DNA of 14,751 bases from Baffinella frigidus (lineage: Eukaryota; Cryptophyceae; Cryptomonadales; Baffinellaceae), in NCBI GenBank assembly GCA_026770585.1, contig MU646377.1, forward strand, positions 229,608 through 244,358, in the 5' to 3' direction. Made by a program: the position numbers and the translations under genes. Shown piece after piece: positions 10,866 through 14,751 of the stretch. The notes beneath the pieces are model-generated. The model saw only the letters and a list, made by a program, of their open reading frames with translations, was not told the DNA's origin and made no database searches. The first letter of the stretch is position 1. The number at the start of each line of letters is the position of its first letter.

Positions 10866-11362
10866 CCGTTTTTGAAAAGTCGTTGTGGGGTTCGGCCGAC
10901 CCCGGGATTTGCGGTTTTTTGACGAGTCGCTCTGGAGTTTGGCCAACCCTAGGATGTATAGTTTTTGGAAGAATCGTTCAGGGGTTTGGCGAACCCCGGG
11001 ATTTACGGGTTTTTGAAGAGTCGCTCTGGGGTTTGGCCAACCCCGGGATTCATAGTTCTTTAAAGAATCTTTTGGGGGCTTGGCCAACACCGGGATTTAT
11101 GTTTTTTGAAGAATCGTTCTCGGATTGGGCCAACCCTGCGGTTTCTGGTTTTTTTAAGAATCGTTCTGAGGTTTCGACAACCCCGGGACTTATTCCTTAA
11201 GTGACCAGTAGGCTCATAAGCCCTACCGTAGGGCCCTAGGACCAGCCTAGGACCTCAGGCCCCCAAATTTGGAGGCCTGGTCACCTAAGGAATAGTTTTT
11301 TGATGAATCGTTCTGGGGTCTGGCCAAACTCGGGATTTATGGGTTTGTTGAAGAATCGCTCT
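10866..11362. repeat. 47-bp tandem array, about nine copies, interrupted
   Basis: Degenerate units built on GAAGAATCGTTCTGGGGTTT followed by GGCCAACCCCGGGATTTATG, spaced about 47 bases from 10870. Seven lie before and two after a 100-bp insertion. The period is not a multiple of three, so the open frame that crosses most of the array is probably fortuitous. Confidence 0.9.
11193..11292. mobile_element. 100-bp MITE inserted at TA (Tc1/mariner-like)
   Basis: Terminal inverted repeats TTCCTTAAGTGACCAG and CTGGTCACCTAAGGAA (one mismatch) are flanked by TA on both sides. It interrupts a 47-bp unit precisely: removing the element and one TA restores a normal unit. The interior is palindromic (CCCCCAAATTTGGAGG; GGGCCCTAGGACC). 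A TA duplication is typical of Tc1/mariner MITEs; the family is inferred. Confidence 0.88.
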
Positions 11363-11367
11363 GGGTT

Positions 11368-11660
11368 TTGGGGTTAGAGGTTAGGGGTTCATTGATCAGG
11401 GTTTATGGTTCAGGGATCAGGGGTCAGGGATAAGAGTGTATGGTTCAGGGTTTAGGGTTTGGGGTTTAGGGGTTAGGGGTTTGGGATTACATGTAGGGTC
11501 TAGGGATTAAGGTTGAGTGTTTAGGGTTTAGGGTTTGGGGTTTAGGGTTTGGGGGATAGGGTTTGGGGTTTGGGGTTTAGGGTCTAGGGTCTAGGGTCTA
11601 GGGTCCAGGGTCTAGGGTCTAGGGTTTAGTGTTGGAGTAAGGGGTTTAGGGTTTAAGACT
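11368..11660 (+). repeat. Telomere-like cluster, G-rich on +
   Basis: TTTAGGG, TTTGGGG and TCTAGGG variants, including about seven TCTAGGG units at 11581-11626. It lies inside the inverted-repeat unit, just before its right arm, and is the last long G-rich stretch on + before the polarity switches. Confidence 0.92.
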
Positions 11661-11906
11661 TATTGACACTTATTGACTTTATTCTAAAGAGAAATGCACG
11701 GCGCAGAAATGAGGCGAGCTTAGGAAAATATCCGGGTTATCACCCCCGAATCCTAAGGCAAGTAACTGCCACTACCCATATGAGGGGGTTCTTCAAGGAG
11801 CTTCCATCCAAGGTCCTTAAACCGGGAAACCGGTGGGTGTGTCACTCCCTGATGTCTCCCGCAGAGCACCCGCCGAGGGCCTCCACCTAATCCAGACACA
11901 CTCGCC
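11653..11906. mobile_element. Right arm of long inverted repeat
   Basis: Inverted partner of 9782-10013. It begins with ACTTATTGACACTTATTGAC and carries about 20 extra bases (around 11815-11835) relative to the left arm. Confidence 0.82.
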
Positions 11907-11943
11907 AGGTGCACCTTATTACGAGCCCAGCCCTGGATTCCCT

Positions 11944-12058
11944 GGGACCTGAAGCGGATCAAATTGCCTCTGTTTCGGACTTTCACAGGTCCTTATGGAG
12001 CTTAGCTAGCAAAGGTGAGCGCAGGAAACAAGAGAGGATTTGGTCCGCTTCAGGTCTC
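11944..12058. repeat. Inverted repeat with 21-bp arms
   Basis: GGGACCTGAAGCGGATCAAAT (11944-11964) is the complement of 12038-12058 with two mismatches, around a 73-base interior. Possibly a further MITE. Confidence 0.8.
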
Positions 12059-12259
12059 AAAAAGCCCCCCAGGGCTGGAAGCTCCCGAAAAAAACCGCCG
12101 TTTGGCTGACACATCTTTCGCAAGCCGCGAGAACCCGGTTCGTCGCGGGCCAGATGGCCACGCGGGTGCCAGCACGAGTGCGGGGCGCCGGTGCGAAGGG
12201 TGCTCGACGTAGCGACTCACCGCTTCAGGACTTTCATGAGGTTGGTGTTCCGTCCCTAG

Positions 12260-12355
12260 GAGATTTCGTGGCGCCCAGTGAAACACCACCGCGTGGAGGC
12301 TGCGGGGGGCAGCGGGCAGGGTTTGCTGGGTGCCACGGACGGGCACGTGGGCTGC
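12260..12355 (+). CDS. First visible exon of the IQ-motif gene (uncertain)
   Basis: It reads EISWRPVKHHRVEAAGGSGQ then GLLGATDGHVGC, phase 0 at both ends, between GTCCCTAG and CTGC|GTGAGC. Another frame across this block, starting at an ATG at 12154, is also open, so the exon frame is not certain. It fits in phase with the next exon. Confidence 0.4.
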
Positions 12356-12599
12356 GTGAGCCTGGCAGCAAGCCCTCACCCCTAAACCCTGGACCCTGAA
12401 CCCCAACCCCTGAACCCTAACCCCAAGTTGCATGCAACAGCTCACGGAGGAAAAGCTTGCGAAGTTCGACGCAAACAAGCCCAAGACGTTTGACCACTAC
12501 CACCAGCGGCAGAACGCCGCGGGGCGCCTGCAGCGGGTGGAAACCCTAAACCCTGAACGCTAAACCCTAACCCCTGAACAAAAAACCTCAACCCGACCA

Positions 12600-12658
<59 letters not shown>

Positions 12659-14632
12659 ACGCTAAACCCTAACCCTTAGAGTGCATGCAGCGGGTGGAAC
12701 CCCTAAACCCTGAACCCTGAACACTCAAACCCTAAACCTAAACACCAAACCCTCAACACCAAACCCTAAACCTGAACATCCCTAAACACTGAACACTAAC
12801 ACCCAACCCCCGATTGCAGGTTCTGAGGGGGCGGTTCGTGCGGCGGAAATGGCGCCCAATCCTCGATGAAGTCGTCGCGCATCGCAGGGCGAGGGAGGTA
12901 CCGCTCACGGGTTACGGGTTCGGGTTCAGGGGTTAGGGTTGAAGGGTTGAGGGGTAAGGGGTTAGGAGATAGCATCGATGGGCCCGGGAGGTGCTGGACT
13001 CCACCCTGACCTGGCAGATAGTTTTTGTATGATTTGTGTATTGATGTTGCAAACATCTTTGTGTCGTGGCATCTCTATCTCCCTCTCGTTCTCTCTCGCT
13101 CTCGCTCGCTCGCTCTCTCGCTTGCTTGCTCTCGCTCTCTCGCTCAGTCATCAATAACGGCCGTTCTCTCCCAGGCGTGGGAAGTGGACGAGGGAGGGGA
13201 GGAGCAGGAAGAGCGGAAGCCGCAGCTGTGGTACATTGCGCCTAGCAGCAAGAAAGAGGCAAAGGTCCTCGGGTAACAAACCCCACCCCCTGAACCCTGA
13301 ACCCTAATCCATAAACCCGAAGCCGCCTAGCAGCAAGAAAGAGGCAAAGGTCCTCGGGTGAGCACATCCTAACCCCTAAACCTCAAGAGTCCTAGACCCT
13401 GAATCCGAATCCGTGATCCCTAATCCATCAACGAGGCAGAGGTGCTCGGGTAACAAACCCCAAACCCTGAACCGTGGACCCTAATCCATCGCCCTCTGCG
13501 AGTGCCTGTTATCCGATGCATCTTTTTCCATGGCTGTCCACCAACTGCCCACGAAACCTGATTGCGCTCTCTCGAAACCTCAAGGCACTTTCTCGAACCA
13601 ACTCCTGGAGGACGGAGGGTTCCGTAAACTCTAAACCCTAGACACTAAATCCTAAACCCCAAACCCGAACCCTAAACCCTAAACCCCAAACCCCAAACCC
13701 TAAACCCTAAACCCTAAAGCCCAAACCCCAAACCCTAAACCCTAAACCAACCCCTGCAGGACGGCCGCGCACCACCACCTCCTCTTCCCCCTCGGGACAT
13801 CCAAGCCAGCTTGTCTCTTCCTAGGGCTGAACTAACGGAACGTCCGTCAAAATCGGCTACATTTCCCCTTGGTAGCCCGCTGTGTGGTACCCACAGAAAC
13901 TGAGGGCACTTTCTCGAACCAACCCTTCCAGGACGGCGGCGCACCACCACCTCCTGGTCCCCCTCGGGACATCGGAGCCAGCCTGTCTCAACGAGTTCCG
14001 CACGCGGGAAGCGCTCATGCACTGGTAAGGGTCGACGCCCTAATTTCTTACCGTAGCCTAGCTCTGTCTCAGTCGGGTTGACTGATCGTTTTCTCTCCAA
14101 AATTTGACGGATTTGCACCCGAACCCCGGGGAATTGAATTCCGGTTTCGTCAAATTGACGAGACCAAATCGTGTGGGACAGAGCTAGGTAGCACCCTACG
14201 GGTTGCCGGAATAAGATTGGGGCCGGAATTTGGGCGTCCAGCCTTAACCCACAACCCGAAACACGAAATCTGAGACCCAACCCCTGAAGCCTGCCTCAAT
14301 GAGTTTCGCACGCGGGTAGCGCTCTGACACTCGTAACCCGAAACCCGAGACTCGAAACCCAAAATTTGATACCCGAAACACGAGACCCGAAACCCGAAAC
14401 ACGAAACAAGAAAAACAAAAAACATGAGACATGAGACACGACCCCGAAACCGCAACACGAAACTTTCAACCTGAACCCTAAACCCCCGAAACACGACACC
14501 CGAAACACGACGCCTGAAACACGAAGCACGAAACCCCAAACCCCAACCCCGAACCCCAAAACCCAAAACCCAAAACCCAAAACCCAAACACTACACCAGG
14601 TGGGTCCACGTCCCGGAGCAGACCAAGCGCGG
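12260..14632 (+). CDS. IQ-motif protein, partial (six exons, open at both ends)
   Basis: Spliced plus-strand gene with exons 12260-12355, 12441-12536, 12820-12897, 13175-13272, 13932-14024 and 14600-14632, together 494 nt with consistent phases and no stop. An IQ calmodulin-binding motif, LQRVLRGRFVRRKW, fits [ILV]Q-x3-[RK]G-x3-[RK]-x2-[FWY] exactly and spans the second and third exons, which supports the splice. Downstream are an acidic segment (DEGGEEQEERK) and a histidine- and tryptophan-containing part (HHHLLVPLG, LMHWWVHVPEQTKR). I do not recognise the family. IQ motifs usually bind calmodulin or myosin-type light chains, so an intracellular, calcium-linked role is possible. No start codon is assigned. 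It is divergent from the SPRY gene. Confidence 0.7.
12376..12426 (-). repeat. Telomere-like repeat between first two exons
   Basis: CCCTAAACCCTGGACCCTG-type units, C-rich on +, in the first short intron of the plus-strand gene. Confidence 0.85.
12441..12536 (+). CDS. Exon with first half of IQ motif
   Basis: It reads LTEEKLAKFDANKPKTFDHY then HQRQNAAGRLQR, phase 0 at both ends, between GCAACAG and GCGG|GTGGAA. A short copy of its 3' edge follows at about 12683-12700. Confidence 0.75.
12541..12812 (-). repeat. Telomere-like array with pure CCCTCAA tract
   Basis: CCCTAAA variants with about nine perfect CCCTCAA units at 12601-12660. A copy of the upstream exon edge (GCATGCAGCGGGTGGAA) is embedded at about 12683-12700. 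Confidence 0.93.
12820..12897 (+). CDS. Exon with second half of IQ motif
   Basis: It reads VLRGRFVRRKWRPILDEVVA then HRRARE, phase 0 at both ends, between GATTGCAG and GGAG|GTACCG. It is strongly basic. Joined to the previous exon it completes the IQ motif. Confidence 0.8.
12907..12970 (+). repeat. Telomere-like repeat in reversed polarity
   Basis: GGGTTCGGGTTCAGGGGTTA units, G-rich on + and therefore in the sense strand, unlike the other introns of this gene. Confidence 0.85.
13073..13146. repeat. CT-rich microsatellite
   Basis: CTCTCGCTCGCTCGCTCTCT-type tract in the intron before the acidic exon. It ends about 28 bases before the acceptor and could serve as an extended pyrimidine tract. 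Confidence 0.85.
13175..13272 (+). CDS. Acidic exon of the IQ-motif gene
   Basis: It reads AWEVDEGGEEQEERKPQLWY then IAPSSKKEAKVL, phase 2 at the end, between TCTCCCAG and CTCGG|GTAACA. Two serial copies of its 3' edge follow at 13324-13364 and 13434-13496. Confidence 0.82.
13324..13364 (+). repeat. First copy of acidic exon 3' edge
   Basis: CCTAGCAGCAAGAAAGAGGC then AAAGGTCCTCGG|GTGAGC, identical to the exon end up to the junction, but with a donor (GTGAGC) different from the real one (GTAACA). Confidence 0.93.
13434..13496 (+). repeat. Second copy of acidic exon 3' edge
   Basis: A shorter, diverged exon part (GAGGCAGAGGTGCTCGG), but its GTAACAAACCCC donor region and following CCCTAATCCAT match the original intron start, so intron sequence was copied too. 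Confidence 0.9.
13581..13618 (+). repeat. Short copy of the HHH exon's acceptor region
   Basis: GGCACTTTCTCGAACCAACT then CCTGGAGGACGGAGGG resembles 13904-13939, that is, the intron end plus the first bases of the exon. Confidence 0.8.
13620..13755 (-). repeat. Telomere-like array, CCCTAAA/CCCCAAA
   Basis: Among the cleanest telomere-type stretches in the window, C-rich on +, ending at a copy of the next exon's acceptor. Confidence 0.93.
13745..13805 (+). repeat. Longer copy of the HHH exon's 5' edge
   Basis: ACCAACCCCTGCAG|GACGGCC then GCGCACCACCACCTCCTCTT follows the real exon start for about 50 bases. It has its own CAG acceptor and was made upstream of the exon. Confidence 0.92.
13932..14024 (+). 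CDS. Exon with HHHLLVPLG segment
   Basis: It reads TAAHHHLLVPLGTSEPACLN then EFRTREALMH, between CTTCCAG and CACTG|GTAAGG (a strong donor), phase 2 at the end. Copies of its 5' edge lie upstream (13745-13805, and a shorter one at 13581-13618). A copy of its 3' edge lies downstream (about 14284-14335). Confidence 0.82.
14057..14188. mobile_element. 132-bp MITE, same end family as 4898-5015
   Basis: Ends CCTAGCTCTGTCTCA and TGGGACAGAGCTAGG (one mismatch), with an inner inverted pair AATTTGACG/CGTCAAATT. TAG flanks both sides, so the target duplication may be 3 bp here. It is inserted in an intron of the plus-strand gene. Confidence 0.75.
14245..14590 (-). repeat. Telomere-like array (CCCGAAA type) with exon copy
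   Basis: CCCGAAACACGA and CCCGAAACCCGA units, later AACCCAA. A copy of the HHH exon's 3' edge (CCTCAATGAGTTTCGCACGC) lies at about 14290-14325. This is the complement of the TTTCGGG variant seen at 4443-4508. Confidence 0.88.
14600..14632 (+). CDS. Short exon WVHVPEQTKR, last in window
   Basis: It is 33 nt between ACACCAG and CGCGG|GTGCAA. After the junction Trp it reads WVHVPEQTKR. It is short but in phase with the exon before and ends in phase 2, so the gene goes on beyond the right edge. Confidence 0.65.
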
Positions 14633-14640
14633 GTGCAATC

Positions 14641-14751
14641 CTAAACCCAAACCCTTAACCCCAAACCCTCAACCCCAAACCCTCAACCCCAAACCCTCAA
14701 CCCCAAACCCTCAACCCCAAACCCTCAACCCCAAACCCTCAACCCCAAACC
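14641..14751 (-). repeat. 14-bp higher-order telomere-like array
   Basis: CCCCAAACCCTCAA repeated about seven times almost perfectly to the window edge: a dimer of two 7-bp variants amplified together. Confidence 0.95.

Noticed and set aside
10526-11200. A 224-residue plus-strand gene
   Set aside because: Most of it is a degenerate 47-bp tandem array, a period that shifts frame each unit, and it ends in a MITE. No domain, signal or exon-like composition is visible.
12154-12399. Plus-strand start ATG at 12154 opening a long first exon of the IQ gene
   Set aside because: The frame is open but is not the one that joins in phase with the next exons, and its translation looks like a frame-shifted reading of the 12260-12355 block. 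It remains possible.
249-14587. Many open frames rich in GFGFRVSG-, WGLGFGVW- or NPKPETRNPKP-type repeats on both strands
   Set aside because: These are translations of telomere-like DNA. A 7-bp repeat lacks stops in several frames, and the frames run through splice sites and phase-matched exons.

Overview
This window looks like nuclear DNA from a eukaryotic alga or protist with a plant-type (TTTAGGG) telomere repeat. It is not bacterial: no long ORF is a convincing gene. Instead, short GC-rich coding blocks of 56-140 nt are bounded by GT...AG splice sites and separated by introns packed with degenerate telomere-like DNA (TTTAGGG, TTTGGGG, TTTCGGG, GTGTAGGG and variants). A dinoflagellate, another alveolate, a haptophyte or a green alga would all fit; the sequence alone does not decide.

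Left part (about 292-8610, minus strand): I could join 19 exons with consistent reading phase into one gene, 3' truncated by the window edge. The exons sum to 1,887 nt, or 629 codons, with no internal stop. The product starts with a signal peptide, continues through about 400 residues containing 38 cysteines with repeated D-M-C-x3-G-C-x3-Q-C-G and C-x-R-E-[FY]-x2-C motifs, and ends in a SPRY domain. It is probably a secreted or surface protein with an adhesion or ligand-binding role; that role is inference.

Middle part (about 8611-12259): mostly non-coding and repeat-rich. It holds a 102-bp tandem repeat, a 27-bp near-perfect hairpin, a 2.1-kb unit bounded by inverted repeats of about 230-250 bp, a 47-bp tandem array interrupted by a 100-bp MITE at a TA dinucleotide, a telomere-like cluster, another inverted repeat, and one orphan coding-like block at 10101-10211.

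Right part (about 12260-14632, plus strand): six exons with consistent phase form part of a second gene, open at both ends. It carries a textbook IQ motif across an exon junction. The two genes are divergent (head to head).

Two features run through both genes. First, the strand of the telomere-like DNA follows the direction of transcription: introns are mostly C-rich (CCCTAAA-like) in the sense strand, so the G-rich strand is + in the left gene and - in the right gene, with a few exceptions. Second, many introns contain extra partial copies of the neighbouring exon edge together with its splice site: copies of an exon's 3' end follow it, and copies of an exon's 5' end precede it. The introns therefore seem to grow by repeated local duplication of exon-intron junctions plus spread of telomere-like repeats. 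This is the most unusual feature of the window.
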